Positions 21,093 to 31,008 of a stretch of 64,000 nucleotides of DNA are shown here, piece by piece (position 1 is the first letter of the stretch; each line of letters opens with the position of its first letter). Made by a program: the position numbers and the translations under genes. This DNA is from Firmicutes bacterium HGW-Firmicutes-11. Lineage in GTDB: Bacteria; Bacillota; Clostridia; Peptostreptococcales; Anaerovoracaceae. Under the pieces are notes generated by a model. The model worked only from the letters and a program-made list of their open reading frames with translations, made no database searches and was not told where the DNA came from. The DNA lies in NCBI GenBank assembly GCA_002840285.1, contig PHAE01000002.1:92304-156303 (forward strand), written 5' to 3'.

Positions 21093-21494
21093 CTATATCA
21101 GCCACGGTTTTAAGTAGTGGACAAAAAATGCGATCACGATCGCAATCCCGACACTGCGATGCAACAAAGCCAAATTCCGTTTTCTCGTTTTTTTGAAAAT
21201 GAATCCCAGTATCCCATTCAGGATCAATAGCATCAGCAGAATGCTACCGGTATGGAGCGTCAATTCCCCATCCAGTTTCCCATAGCCGTGGATCGCTCCT
21301 GAAATGATCAACAGCGCGCCAACATAGGGGTGGATCGCTCTGCCTCTTCGTGTCACCACATTTAAGGATTTGTTCTTTCCTTTGAAATGTCGCTTGTTTA
21401 TTTCAAGCAAAACGGGAAATGACAACAAATAGAGCAATAAAATGATGTTGAAAAAAGAATGAACCGTCATACGCGAACTCCTTTCCTTTACCAA
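21093..21494 (-). CDS. Small four-TM membrane protein with conserved-looking histidines
   Basis: His in HPYVGALLIISGAIHGY, LTLHTGSILL, LLHRSVGIAIVIAFFVHYL; next to the ABC importer genes. Confidence 0.7.
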   Translation of the reverse strand: MVKERSSRMTVHSFFNIILLLYLLSFPVLLEINKRHFKGKNKSLNVVTRRGRAIHPYVGALLIISGAIHGYGKLDGELTLHTGSILLMLLILNGILGFIFKKTRKRNLALLHRSVGIAIVIAFFVHYLKPWLI

Positions 21495-22297
21495 TCAACC
21501 AATTCACCCGGCGGATTCCCTGTCCTTACGGGAGGTTTTTCTTTCCCTTTAAGGATCGCCTCGAATCCAATGGATGTGGCGATCATGCCTGCCGACTCCA
21601 GGCTCCAGCGCGACAGCGTATTGTAGTACCAGCAACCAGCTGAGGGGATCATGCCGTTCTCATAGACCCAGTCTTTCAGACAGAGAAGTATCCTCTTTGC
21701 AACACCCTTGCGCCGAAACGCTGGATTTGCAAACATTCCGATCGATGCCAGGCCGGGAAGAAACTGGCTTGGCTCCACGATCCCTGCGCCCAGAAATTCG
21801 CCTCTATCCTCAAGCACAAAAATCGTGCCGATCGAATCGTCGAAGAAATTGCCGCAGATCTCATGTATCAGCGGATCGTCCTCTGGCGTCGCAGGGCGAA
21901 AAACTGCATGATCCACCAAGGTTTCCTGTCGTTCCACGATACCGCTGTCGATGAACCAACAGCCAACTTTTTCTTTTTCGTAATCCCACTCGGCGACGAG
22001 GGCTGAAATCAAGGGATCCTGGGTCATGACGAACACTCTTTCCACGCCCAGCTCTTCGATCGTTTGCTCCAGCATCTGCGCCGCGTATCGATACTGTTCT
22101 TTTTTCACATAAAAGAAATGGATCGTTTCCTTGATCAACCCGGTGTAACCAGCCACATTCCCTTCTCGGAACAGTTGATAAAGGTCGCATTTGGATACCT
22201 TGTCCTCCAGCCAGGAATCCATCGGATAGGTCAATGTCTTCATGTGTTCAATCAGCAGGTCTCTGATTTCCTGTTGTTCCGTCTTTTCGATCATCAT
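21488..22297 (-). CDS. GNAT family N-acetyltransferase
   Basis: IGMFANPAFRRKGVAKRILLCLKDWVYENG matches the GNAT acetyl-CoA site. Confidence 0.8.
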   Translation of the reverse strand: MMIEKTEQQEIRDLLIEHMKTLTYPMDSWLEDKVSKCDLYQLFREGNVAGYTGLIKETIHFFYVKKEQYRYAAQMLEQTIEELGVERVFVMTQDPLISALVAEWDYEKEKVGCWFIDSGIVERQETLVDHAVFRPATPEDDPLIHEICGNFFDDSIGTIFVLEDRGEFLGAGIVEPSQFLPGLASIGMFANPAFRRKGVAKRILLCLKDWVYENGMIPSAGCWYYNTLSRWSLESAGMIATSIGFEAILKGKEKPPVRTGNPPGELVDW

Positions 22298-23541
22298 TCT
22301 ATCACATCCTCTTTCATCTTGGTTCCGGCAAGCGGCTCACCGGCAGTGAGCAAAGCACGATCGAATCGTAAGAAGACAGCTTGCACGGCAATCATTAGTC
22401 CTGTAGCCACAAGCATCCATTCGATTCGGACGACGTCGGAGAGCGGACCAAAGAACAACATGCCCAAAGGCATGACCGAGCTTGATATCATCGACAACAC
22501 GCTGAACACTCTTCCCAGGAAGTCCATGTCCACTGTTTCCTGAAGCAATACCGTTGCCGGGGTGTTGAAAATCGGTATCGTGATCCCAATGGCAGCCATG
22601 ACTGCCAGATAGACCCAGAAATTTGGTACTATTCCCAGCGCGAGGGTTCCGATGCCGACTCCCATACAGGCAAACGCCATGGAATGGATCCGGTTTCGAA
22701 AACCACCCCAGGCCGCCATGATTGCTCCGCCACCCATCATGCCGATGGAAAATGCGATCTCGATCGCTGTCAAACGCCAGACTTCGTCTCCGAAGGATCG
22801 CACCACCTGCAGAGGCGTCAAAAAAGAAACTGGAGCAATGAACAGAAAGAACCCGGCGCAGAAAAGGAAATACCGCATGATGAACCGGTGTTGCCTGATG
22901 TAGCCGATCCCTTCTTTCATGTCTGCGAAATAACCGGTGGTCTGTTTCTCCTTTGCCTTGTTGTGTGCCGGCACATGGAGAAAGAAGAGCAATATCATGG
23001 CAGCGATCGCGGCAGTTACAACATCGACGAAAAAGATGATCTCGATCGAAGCAAAGGTCAGCAGAGCACCGCTGAGCATCGGCGAGACCAGCATGACCAT
23101 CGCCTGCACGCTTGCGTTGATCCCGTTCACCCTGGTCAACTTCTCTTCCGGTACGATCTGAGGCAGGAATGCCCCCACCGCAGGCATTTGGACTGCTGTG
23201 CCGATCGCCCGAATACCGGATGCAACGAAGAGCAACCATATCATATCGTATCCTATGAGAAACAGGATCGCCAGTATAAGTGTGGTAAACGCAATCATGG
23301 AGTCGGACAGAACGATGATCATTTTTCGGTTATAGCGGTCTGCCCATACTCCGGCAAAGGGAGAAAGGAAAAAAACCGGCAAAAAACCGCAAATGATCGA
23401 GATCGTCATCATAACTCCCGACTTGGTTTCCAGTGTGATATACCACATAATGGCGTATTGGACCAAAGAAGATCCAAACAGTGACATCGTCTGGCTTCCA
23501 AGAAACAATACTGTATTCTTTTTCCACTGCTGCTTATTCAA
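22294..23541 (-). CDS. MFS transporter
   Basis: 12-TM profile; GVWADRYNRKMIIVLSD motif A; LGRVFSVLSMISSSVMPLGMLFFGPLSD. Confidence 0.9.
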   Translation of the reverse strand: MNKQQWKKNTVLFLGSQTMSLFGSSLVQYAIMWYITLETKSGVMMTISIICGFLPVFFLSPFAGVWADRYNRKMIIVLSDSMIAFTTLILAILFLIGYDMIWLLFVASGIRAIGTAVQMPAVGAFLPQIVPEEKLTRVNGINASVQAMVMLVSPMLSGALLTFASIEIIFFVDVVTAAIAAMILLFFLHVPAHNKAKEKQTTGYFADMKEGIGYIRQHRFIMRYFLFCAGFFLFIAPVSFLTPLQVVRSFGDEVWRLTAIEIAFSIGMMGGGAIMAAWGGFRNRIHSMAFACMGVGIGTLALGIVPNFWVYLAVMAAIGITIPIFNTPATVLLQETVDMDFLGRVFSVLSMISSSVMPLGMLFFGPLSDVVRIEWMLVATGLMIAVQAVFLRFDRALLTAGEPLAGTKMKEDVIE

Positions 23542-23557
23542 GAATGTCTCCTGCGCA

Positions 23558-24787
23558 CTAGGTTTCCAGTGACGGATACGCTCCGTTCCAAACGATATTT
23601 CGATACCCCGCGACGTCTGTGTCCCCTTCCGTGCTAATGATCATCACCCGCGATGTTTCGTCAAGTCCCATCGCTTGCCTTGATGCTTCCCATTCCGGAC
23701 GCTCCATCAAAAGGCTGAGCAGACCCAGGCCGACCGCTCCCGATTCTCCGGAAATCACTTTTGGGTCATTTCCAACAGGATTGGCGAGGATCCGCATCCC
23801 TCTTGCCGAGACCAAATCCGGACAGGAAACAAAATAATCCCCGTAATCCCTCAGGATCTCCCAGCCAATGGTATTTGGCTCTCCACAGGCAAGTCCAGCC
23901 ATAATGGTATCCATAGAACCAGTCACAGCCACCGGTTTTCCGTCTTTACTGAGAGCGGATCGATAAAAACAGTCGGCGGCATTGGGTTCGACGATCACAG
24001 TGACCGGTCGGTTCCCTTGATATTCTGAGGCATAGTAACCTTGAATGGCGGCTGCGAAGGAACCTACACCGGCTTGCAGAAACACATGGGTCGGCATCAT
24101 GCCTTCCTCTTCCTTCAGCTGTTCTTCGATTTCTGCTGCGATCGTTGTATAGCCCTGCATGATCCAGGTCGGAATTTTCTCATATCCTTGCCAGACGGTA
24201 TCCTGTACTATGACTCCTCCGTTTTTCTTCGCGTATTCTGTTGCATACCGCACCGTATCGTCATAATTGTACTCAGTGATCGACGCGGAAGCGCCCTCGT
24301 TTCGAATGTTGTCCAAACGCATCTTGGCAGACCCCTTCGGCATGAACACCACAGAACGATGACCCAACTCCCTTGCTGCCCAAGCGACGCCACGGCCATG
24401 GTTGCCGTCAGTCGCTGTCACAAATACCGTCTCTCCCAGTTTTTGAAAAGTATCCTTCGAGCGCAGCGTTTCCAATGACATCCGGGACTCGTCCATCCCG
24501 ACAGCGTCGGCAATATAACTCCCGATCGCATAAGATCCTCCCAGAACCTTGAAGGCGTTCAAGCCAAATCGATAGGATTCATCTTTGATCCATATCTTTC
24601 CAAGACCCAAACATTTCGAGAGTTCCGTGAGTGAAAGAAGCGGTGTTTTGCTGTACTGGGGGAAACTCATATGAAACTGCTTCACCTTACCTGCGGCATC
24701 TGTGCCAAGAAATTCAACTTTCGTTTTTGGCCCTGCCGCTCTGGCTCTCTGGTTTCCGGTCCATTTGTAGTCATTCATTCCATTCAT
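23558..24787 (-). CDS. dpaL: Diaminopropionate ammonia-lyase
   Basis: PLP Lys in YRFGLNAFKVLGGSYAIG; VTATDGNHGRGVAWAAR; GESGAVGLGLL. Confidence 0.92.
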   Translation of the reverse strand: MNGMNDYKWTGNQRARAAGPKTKVEFLGTDAAGKVKQFHMSFPQYSKTPLLSLTELSKCLGLGKIWIKDESYRFGLNAFKVLGGSYAIGSYIADAVGMDESRMSLETLRSKDTFQKLGETVFVTATDGNHGRGVAWAARELGHRSVVFMPKGSAKMRLDNIRNEGASASITEYNYDDTVRYATEYAKKNGGVIVQDTVWQGYEKIPTWIMQGYTTIAAEIEEQLKEEEGMMPTHVFLQAGVGSFAAAIQGYYASEYQGNRPVTVIVEPNAADCFYRSALSKDGKPVAVTGSMDTIMAGLACGEPNTIGWEILRDYGDYFVSCPDLVSARGMRILANPVGNDPKVISGESGAVGLGLLSLLMERPEWEASRQAMGLDETSRVMIISTEGDTDVAGYRNIVWNGAYPSLET

Positions 24788-24881
24788 GATTTACCTCCAT
24801 TGCGCAGCTGTCCATCGGAATTATGATACCATGAGGAAGGAATTCTGTGAAGATAGGCATATGCACATTGTATCCCTTCCA

Positions 24882-24909
24882 TTGACTTCCCACTGTCGTA
24901 TGATACAAT
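24882..24909 (+). promoter_or_regulatory. Predicted promoter of the pilus-like cluster
   Basis: TTGACT-N16-TACAAT upstream of the GspF-like gene. Confidence 0.5.
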
Positions 24910-24941
24910 ATTGCTAAGATTTCAGACTATGGATCGGAGGG

Positions 24942-26003
24942 TTGACCATGGCAGATCAAAAAATGAACGGCAACGGTAGAAATCTCCTTACCTTTGGGGA
25001 GTTGTCCGCCTTTTGCCAGCAAATCAGCATGATTCTCAAATCGGGCATCCCTCTCCACGAAGGGCTGTCTTTATTAAAAGAGGATGTTGCGGATTCAGGT
25101 CTGCGAAGCGTCCTTACCATTGTCAGTGATGAAGTCTCGGCAGGAAAGCCACTCCCGGCTGCTTTGGACGCCGCTTCCTCATTCCCAAGTTATATGGTCA
25201 ATATGATCCGTATCGGTTCCGATGCAGGAAAACTGGATGATGTGACCGCTTCCTTGGCAGACTATTACGATCGGGAAGACATGTTGCGACAAAACATCAA
25301 AAGTTCTGTTGTCTATCCCTTGACGCTGACTTTGATGATGTTGGTCGTCATGATGGTCTTTTCCATCAAGGTCCTTCCTATCTTCGATCAGGTGTTCCGC
25401 GGACTGGGCACAACGATGTCACCAGCTGCCCAGGCGATCATGAACGTAGGAATGGCTGCCAGCAAATACTCGATCGCTCTTTTGATCATCGCTGCCGTCA
25501 TACTTGCCGGCGTGGTGTTCTTTTTTAAATCTCAGCGTGGCAGCGCATGGCTGTCACGTTTTTCGTCGTCAGGAAAGCTTTCGGAAAAGATATCCATGGC
25601 TCGCTTTTCCTCATCCATGTCGTTGATGCTGTCAAGCGGACTTGACACTGAGCACGCGCTTCAGATGACGAAATCCGTCATCGCCAACCAGAACGTCAGA
25701 GTCAAAGTCGATCGTTGCTTGGAATTGATCGCTTCCGGTACTCCCTTCGTGGAAGCCGTAGGCCTAGTGGAGCTTTACCCCCGTATGACACTTCGCATGT
25801 TGAGTCTGGGTTTTCAGGCGGGTAATCTTGATACTGTGATGCACACGATCGCCGAAGGCGCGGAAGAAGAGATCGATGCGACCCTGATGCGTCGGGTCGC
25901 TCTCATAGAACCGATCTCAGTCGCCTTCCTTTCTCTCATTATCGGCGTGATCCTGATCTCTGTCATGCTGCCTCTGATGAGCATCATGTCCTCCATCGGA
26001 TAG
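24942..26003 (+). CDS. Type II secretion F / PilC-family inner membrane platform protein
   Basis: FCQQISMILKSGIPLHEGLSLL, LASGTPFVEAV-like segment, C-terminal hydrophobic LIEPISVAFLSLIIGVILISVMLPLMSIMSSIG. Confidence 0.92.
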   Translation: MTMADQKMNGNGRNLLTFGELSAFCQQISMILKSGIPLHEGLSLLKEDVADSGLRSVLTIVSDEVSAGKPLPAALDAASSFPSYMVNMIRIGSDAGKLDDVTASLADYYDREDMLRQNIKSSVVYPLTLTLMMLVVMMVFSIKVLPIFDQVFRGLGTTMSPAAQAIMNVGMAASKYSIALLIIAAVILAGVVFFFKSQRGSAWLSRFSSSGKLSEKISMARFSSSMSLMLSSGLDTEHALQMTKSVIANQNVRVKVDRCLELIASGTPFVEAVGLVELYPRMTLRMLSLGFQAGNLDTVMHTIAEGAEEEIDATLMRRVALIEPISVAFLSLIIGVILISVMLPLMSIMSSIG

Positions 26004-26016
26004 CGGGAGGTTTTCC

Positions 26017-26343
26017 ATGTACGGTAACAATCGATGGAACACTACTTACGATTATAAAAAGGCGTTGGTTCTACCTGTCGCTGTCTTTCTCTGTTTTTTG
26101 CTTTTTTTCATCGTCGGATCATCCCGCGCAAGCCAGGCGGCGGAAAAAGAAACGCTCAAGCATCTTGAATCAGCGGTGATGCAGGCGACAGTGCAATGCT
26201 ATGCCATTGAGGGCGTATATCCTCCCGATGTTGCTTATCTGGAAACCCACTATGGGATCCAGATCGATGAGGACTCCTATGTTGTACATTACGAGGCCTT
26301 TGCCTCAAACATTTTACCAACTGTTTTTGTGATTCAGAAATGA
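26017..26343 (+). CDS. Pilin/GspG-like small membrane-anchored protein
   Basis: N-terminal TM; ATVQCYAIEGVYPPDVAYLETHYGIQID resembles the GspG C-terminal region. Confidence 0.65.
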   Translation: MYGNNRWNTTYDYKKALVLPVAVFLCFLLFFIVGSSRASQAAEKETLKHLESAVMQATVQCYAIEGVYPPDVAYLETHYGIQIDEDSYVVHYEAFASNILPTVFVIQK

Positions 26344-26350
26344 AGGGCGG

Positions 26351-26872
26351 GTGTCTTCGATGATGGGAAAAATGGCAGCAGAAGGACGTCGACACAGCCT
26401 GTTTGAGCTGTTGTTGATGCTGTTTTTGCTTTTCATTTTTGCAGCATCGGCTCTTATCGTAGTTGTGATCGGCGCTGATGTTTATTCCAATATCAACCAC
26501 AACATGGATTCCAACTATGATCTTCGAATCCCACTTTCCTATGTTTCCAATAAGATTCGTCAGGCCGACAGAGAAGGTGCCGTGTCACTTCAAACGAAAG
26601 AGGGAACAACGGTGCTGGTTTTACAAAGCGTGCAAAATGGATCCAACTACGAAACCTGGATTTATGAATACGAAGGATATCTGTATGAAGTGCTTTATGA
26701 GCAGGGCCAAGGCCTTGGCTTGGAAGCAGGCACCCCTGTGATTCCGATCAACGGCTTTTCCATGAAAATGGAGGCAGATAACCTTTTGACTTTGACTGCA
26801 AATGACGCCTCCGGCAAACGCCTCGATCTGCGTCTCGCATTGCGCAGCGATGGAGAGGAGGGTCAGCTATGA
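26351..26872 (+). CDS. DUF4860-like membrane-anchored protein
   Basis: N-terminal TM HSLFELLLMLFLLFIFAASALIVVV; inside the pilus-like cluster. Confidence 0.65.
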   Translation: MSSMMGKMAAEGRRHSLFELLLMLFLLFIFAASALIVVVIGADVYSNINHNMDSNYDLRIPLSYVSNKIRQADREGAVSLQTKEGTTVLVLQSVQNGSNYETWIYEYEGYLYEVLYEQGQGLGLEAGTPVIPINGFSMKMEADNLLTLTANDASGKRLDLRLALRSDGEEGQL

Positions 26873-27255
26873 AGCGACGCCCCGTATCAAAGAGCCATGC
26901 ATTCCTGATCGAGTTGACCATCGTTCTTTTATTTTTCTCATTATGCGCAGCCATCGCCCTTGGGCTTTTTGTGAACGCGCACAATGCAGACGAACGCGCG
27001 CGGTTGACGACTATTGCATTGATGGATCTCCAATCCATCGCCGAAACCGCAAAAGCTACTGAAGATCTGCCAGCGATGCGGACCTATGTGGCAAGCCTTG
27101 TGGACGGAGATGATTACTCGCTTCGCGCGGATTTGAAAGAAGAATCCCGTACCGCGGGAACGATGGCGATCCTGACCTTGTCCGCTGCAGAGCCGGAAGG
27201 CGAAGGACTTTTGGAAATCAAAGTGCAAAAATACTTTGCCGGAGGACTCCAATGA
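26869..27255 (+). CDS. Prepilin-like protein
   Basis: SHAFLIELTIVLLFFSLCAAIALGLF resembles the (F)xxxE type IV prepilin N-terminus with a degenerate cleavage site. Confidence 0.65.
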   Translation: MKRRPVSKSHAFLIELTIVLLFFSLCAAIALGLFVNAHNADERARLTTIALMDLQSIAETAKATEDLPAMRTYVASLVDGDDYSLRADLKEESRTAGTMAILTLSAAEPEGEGLLEIKVQKYFAGGLQ

Positions 27256-27701
27256 AAGAGCGCGTCAGAATGAGTCTCAGCGTCGGGGGACCAACCATCA
27301 TCATGATCTTCGTGATCTTGTGCCTTACCACTTTGGGCACCCTTTCGCTTGTGACCGCGAATACCGATCTGAAACTCACAGAAAAAACCGCCGCATATAC
27401 AGTGGCGTATTATGATGCAGACAGTATGGGCGAGGAGTTTCTTTCTGAAGTTGACGGGATCATAACGTCGGGACGACTTGATTTTCAACAATTGGATGAT
27501 ACATTGTCGCGTCCGTTGGCGGATGGTTCACATTCTATCATTTACAATACACCGATCGGCGAAGAGCAGTTTTTAAGGATCGAATTAGTGATCCCTGCCG
27601 GCTTGGAGGCTGACGCCGATCCCAAATACCACATCGTATCCTGGAAAACGGAAACTGCCCAAGTTTGGGATTATGAAGAGTATCAAATCCAGATCGATTA
27701 A
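27252..27701 (+). CDS. Hypothetical membrane-anchored protein of the pilus-like cluster
   Basis: N-terminal TM (TIIMIFVILCLTTLGTLSLVTA); ATGA overlap with the previous gene. Confidence 0.7.
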   Translation: MKERVRMSLSVGGPTIIMIFVILCLTTLGTLSLVTANTDLKLTEKTAAYTVAYYDADSMGEEFLSEVDGIITSGRLDFQQLDDTLSRPLADGSHSIIYNTPIGEEQFLRIELVIPAGLEADADPKYHIVSWKTETAQVWDYEEYQIQID

Positions 27702-27711
27702 GGAGGGTTCA

Positions 27712-28773
27712 ATGGATATCATTCGGTTCTTTTCCGAAGCTGTCAGTCGTGAGGCATCCGACATCTTTATCATCGCCGGCAAGCCGGCGTCCTTTAAGGT
27801 ACACGGGGAGATCCGTGAATATGGGGATCTTCTTCACGCAGAAGAAACTTACGCATTGATCCATGAAATCTATCGTCATGCAGATCGGGACATGAGCTTG
27901 CTCAACGATACCGGAGATGACGATTTTTCTTTTTCCATCAACGCCATTGGTCGGTTCCGGGTCAACGCCTACAAACAAAGAGGTTCCCTGGCCGCCGTCC
28001 TCCGCCTCGTCTTGTTTGAACTTCCCGATCACGAAACTCTGGGCATCCCGAAAGAAGTCATCGAACTACACAAGAAAACGAAGGGCCTTGTACTTGTTAC
28101 CGGCCCTGCAGGCAGTGGTAAATCCACCACATTGGCTTGCATCATAGATAAAATCAACCATAACCGGAATTCCCATATCATCACTCTGGAGGATCCGATC
28201 GAGCACGTCCACCGCCATTCGAAAAGCATTGTGAGTCAGAGAGAAGTCGCACTGGACACTGCAAGTTATGCCAAAGGACTCCGGGCAGCTCTGCGGGAGT
28301 CTCCCGATGTTATCCTTTTGGGTGAAATGCGGGATTATGAGACCATATCGATCGCGATGTCAGCTGCGGAAACCGGCCAGTTGGTTTTTTCTACCCTTCA
28401 TACCCTGGGCGCAGCGAATGCGATCGACCGGATCATCGACGTATTCCCCCCATCCCAACAGCAGCAGGTACGGGTCCAACTTTCCATGGTGCTGCAGGCT
28501 GTGATCTCGCAGCAATTGATCCCTTCCGTCAACGGTGTGCTCGTTCCGGTGTTTGAAGTCATGTTCGTCAACAGCGGGATCCGCAATATGATCCGGGAAT
28601 CCAAGATCCATCAGATCGATTCGATCATCTATTCCTCCACCGGCGAAGGCATGCGCAATATGGACGCCGGCATCCTGAAGCTTTACGATGATGGAATCAT
28701 CACTGCGGATACTGCAAGCTATTACAGCATGAATCACGATATGGTAAACAAAAAAATCGAAGCCGGTCGCTGA
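27712..28773 (+). CDS. pilT: PilT-family type IV pilus ATPase
   Basis: GPAGSGKSTTLACIIDKIN, ITLEDPIEHVH, ALRESPDVILLGEMRDYETI, TGQLVFSTLHT, DRIIDVFPPSQQ. Start trimmed to ATG behind AGGAGGG. Confidence 0.93.
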   Translation: MDIIRFFSEAVSREASDIFIIAGKPASFKVHGEIREYGDLLHAEETYALIHEIYRHADRDMSLLNDTGDDDFSFSINAIGRFRVNAYKQRGSLAAVLRLVLFELPDHETLGIPKEVIELHKKTKGLVLVTGPAGSGKSTTLACIIDKINHNRNSHIITLEDPIEHVHRHSKSIVSQREVALDTASYAKGLRAALRESPDVILLGEMRDYETISIAMSAAETGQLVFSTLHTLGAANAIDRIIDVFPPSQQQQVRVQLSMVLQAVISQQLIPSVNGVLVPVFEVMFVNSGIRNMIRESKIHQIDSIIYSSTGEGMRNMDAGILKLYDDGIITADTASYYSMNHDMVNKKIEAGR

Positions 28774-28781
28774 CATCGCTG

Positions 28782-30362
28782 TTAGCTGATGTAATCATCA
28801 TATGTGCCCACTTTGTCGATGATCGTACCATCCTCTTTGATCTCGATGATTCGATTGGCGATGGTCTGGATGAACTGGTGGTCATGGGAAGAAAACAGCA
28901 TGACTCCTTTGAAATCGATGAGTCCGTTGTTCAATGCAGTGATCGACTCCAGGTCAAGATGGTTGGTCGGTTGATCCAGTACGAGGACATTGGAACCAAA
29001 GAGCATGATCCTCGACAGCATACACCGAACCCGTTCACCCCCGGAAAGCACCTTCACCGGCTTGTAGACATCGTCTCCGGAAAACAGCATTCTTCCCAGA
29101 AACCCTCGCATGAAAGTTTCCGTCGTTTCTTTTGTATACTGACCCAGCCATTGGATCAGATTCATATCGTTCTCATCAAAGAAATCCTTGTTGTCCAGCG
29201 GAAAATACGATCGGGACGTGCTCACGCCCCACTTGAACGTGCCTTCATCCGGCTCGATCTCCTCCATCAGAATGCGGAACAGTGTCGTATTCGCAATCTC
29301 ATTTTCTCCTACGAATGCGATTTTGTCTCCTTTGTTCATGCGGAAGGTCACCTTATCCAGGATCTTGACTCCATCGATGGTTTTGCTTATCCCGTCTACC
29401 GTCAAGAGTTCTTTCCCCAACTCCCTGTCGATGGTGAATCCGACAAAAGGATACCTTCGGGAAGAGGTGGGGAGTTCATCTACCGTCAATTTGTCCAGCA
29501 ATTTCTTTCTCGAAGTCGCCTGTTTGGATTTGGATTTGTTCGCGGAAAAACGTTGAATGAAGCTCTGAAGCTCTTTGATTTTGTCTTCGCTTTTCTTGTT
29601 CTGGTCCTTCATGATCCGCTGGATCAATTGACTGGATTCATACCAGAATTCGTAATTGCCAACAAACATCTTGATCTTTCCAAAATCCACATCGACGATG
29701 CTGGTACACACGGTGTTGAGAAAATGACGGTCATGGGACACGACGATCACAGTGCCCTCATAGTCCATAATAAAATCTTCCAGCCAGTTGATGGCGCGTA
29801 TATCCAGATGATTCGTCGGTTCATCCAATAAAATGATCTCAGGTTTACCGAACAAAGCTTGCGCCAACAGCACCTTGATCTTCTCGTTACCTGTTAATGC
29901 TTCCATCGGGCGGTACAGTGCATCGACATCCAGTCCGAGTCCTTGCACCAGTCGGCTGGCGTCGGAGTCCGCCTCCCAACCATTCAGCTCAGAGAACTCC
30001 CCTTCGAGAACTGAGGCGCGGATCCCGTCCTCATCAGTAAACTCTTCCTTGGCATACAAGGCTTCCTTTTCCTTCATGATGTTGTACAGCCTTGGATTTC
30101 CCATAATGATCGTATCCAGCACCGTGTATGCATCAAATGCAAAATGGTCCTGTTTCAACACAGACATGCGCATATGATCCGGAATGGCGATCTCTCCCGT
30201 GGACGGTTCCAGATCCCCGGACAAAATCCGTAAAAAAGTGGATTTTCCTGCCCCGTTCGCTCCGATGATGCCGTAGCAGTTCCCTGGAGTGAATTTCAGA
30301 TTCACATCTTTAAACAGTGTCGTACCTGTGAAGTTCAAACTTACATTTGTTACCGTTATCAT
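28782..30362 (-). CDS. ABC-F family ATP-binding protein
   Basis: Two ABC domains; GANGAGKSTFLRILSG, LLDEPTNHLDIRAINWLEDFI, LSGGERVRCMLSRI, LDQPTNHLDLESI. Confidence 0.93.
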   Translation of the reverse strand: MITVTNVSLNFTGTTLFKDVNLKFTPGNCYGIIGANGAGKSTFLRILSGDLEPSTGEIAIPDHMRMSVLKQDHFAFDAYTVLDTIIMGNPRLYNIMKEKEALYAKEEFTDEDGIRASVLEGEFSELNGWEADSDASRLVQGLGLDVDALYRPMEALTGNEKIKVLLAQALFGKPEIILLDEPTNHLDIRAINWLEDFIMDYEGTVIVVSHDRHFLNTVCTSIVDVDFGKIKMFVGNYEFWYESSQLIQRIMKDQNKKSEDKIKELQSFIQRFSANKSKSKQATSRKKLLDKLTVDELPTSSRRYPFVGFTIDRELGKELLTVDGISKTIDGVKILDKVTFRMNKGDKIAFVGENEIANTTLFRILMEEIEPDEGTFKWGVSTSRSYFPLDNKDFFDENDMNLIQWLGQYTKETTETFMRGFLGRMLFSGDDVYKPVKVLSGGERVRCMLSRIMLFGSNVLVLDQPTNHLDLESITALNNGLIDFKGVMLFSSHDHQFIQTIANRIIEIKEDGTIIDKVGTYDDYIS

Positions 30363-30464
30363 TCTTTTACCACCAAACCCTCGCTCTTTTGATTATATTC
30401 TGTTACAATAAAACACGCAGTCATCATTATACCACAGACCACCGATGGATGACCCAGGAGAATT

Positions 30465-30986
30465 ATGCAGATAATCCAGATGCTGATGAAAACAGACGTC
30501 GCGCTCTATTATTTCCTGAATCGCAAATTAAATTATAGTTTTCTTAAAAAAACGCTTCGTATTCTGACGGTATTGGGTGAAACCTATACCGGTCTTTTGT
30601 TGTGCGCTTTTGCTGTTTTTCTGCAGATGAAGCAGGGCAGACCGATCGGAACGCATATGTTGATGGTTCTGAGCCTGTCCCAGTTTTTAGTCCACGCGAT
30701 CAAGAGGATCGTAAATCGCCAGAGACCCTATTTGACACACAAATGGTCCCTGGCGATCAATCCTCCGAACTGCCAATATTCTTTTCCATCCGGCCATACC
30801 GCCTGTGCGGTTGCAATAGCATTGGTCTTTGGTTTTTACTTTTCAGCGTTTAAACCAATACTGTATCTTCTGGCCTTTCTTGTCGCTTGCTCACGGGTCA
30901 TTTTGGGTTTTCACTACCCGTCGGATGTGATCGTCGGTTTTCTCCTCGCCTATCTTCCTTTTCTCGCCGTCATCACACTGATTTAA
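30465..30986 (+). CDS. PAP2-family phosphatase
   Basis: KRIVNRQRPYL, YSFPSGHTACAVA, SRVILGFHYPSDVIVG motifs. Confidence 0.92.
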   Translation: MQIIQMLMKTDVALYYFLNRKLNYSFLKKTLRILTVLGETYTGLLLCAFAVFLQMKQGRPIGTHMLMVLSLSQFLVHAIKRIVNRQRPYLTHKWSLAINPPNCQYSFPSGHTACAVAIALVFGFYFSAFKPILYLLAFLVACSRVILGFHYPSDVIVGFLLAYLPFLAVITLI

Positions 30987-31008
30987 TGTATTAGGCGGGA
31001 GTCGCAAT

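Noticed and set aside
22337-23239. 300-aa minus-strand ORF
   Set aside because: Alternative frame inside the MFS gene with Arg/Cys/His-rich low-plausibility translation.
22684-23484. 266-aa plus-strand ORF
   Set aside because: Antisense to the MFS gene; composition rich in His/Asp/Gln as expected for a shadow frame.
28878-29831. 317-aa plus-strand ORF
   Set aside because: Antisense shadow of the well-supported ABC-F gene.
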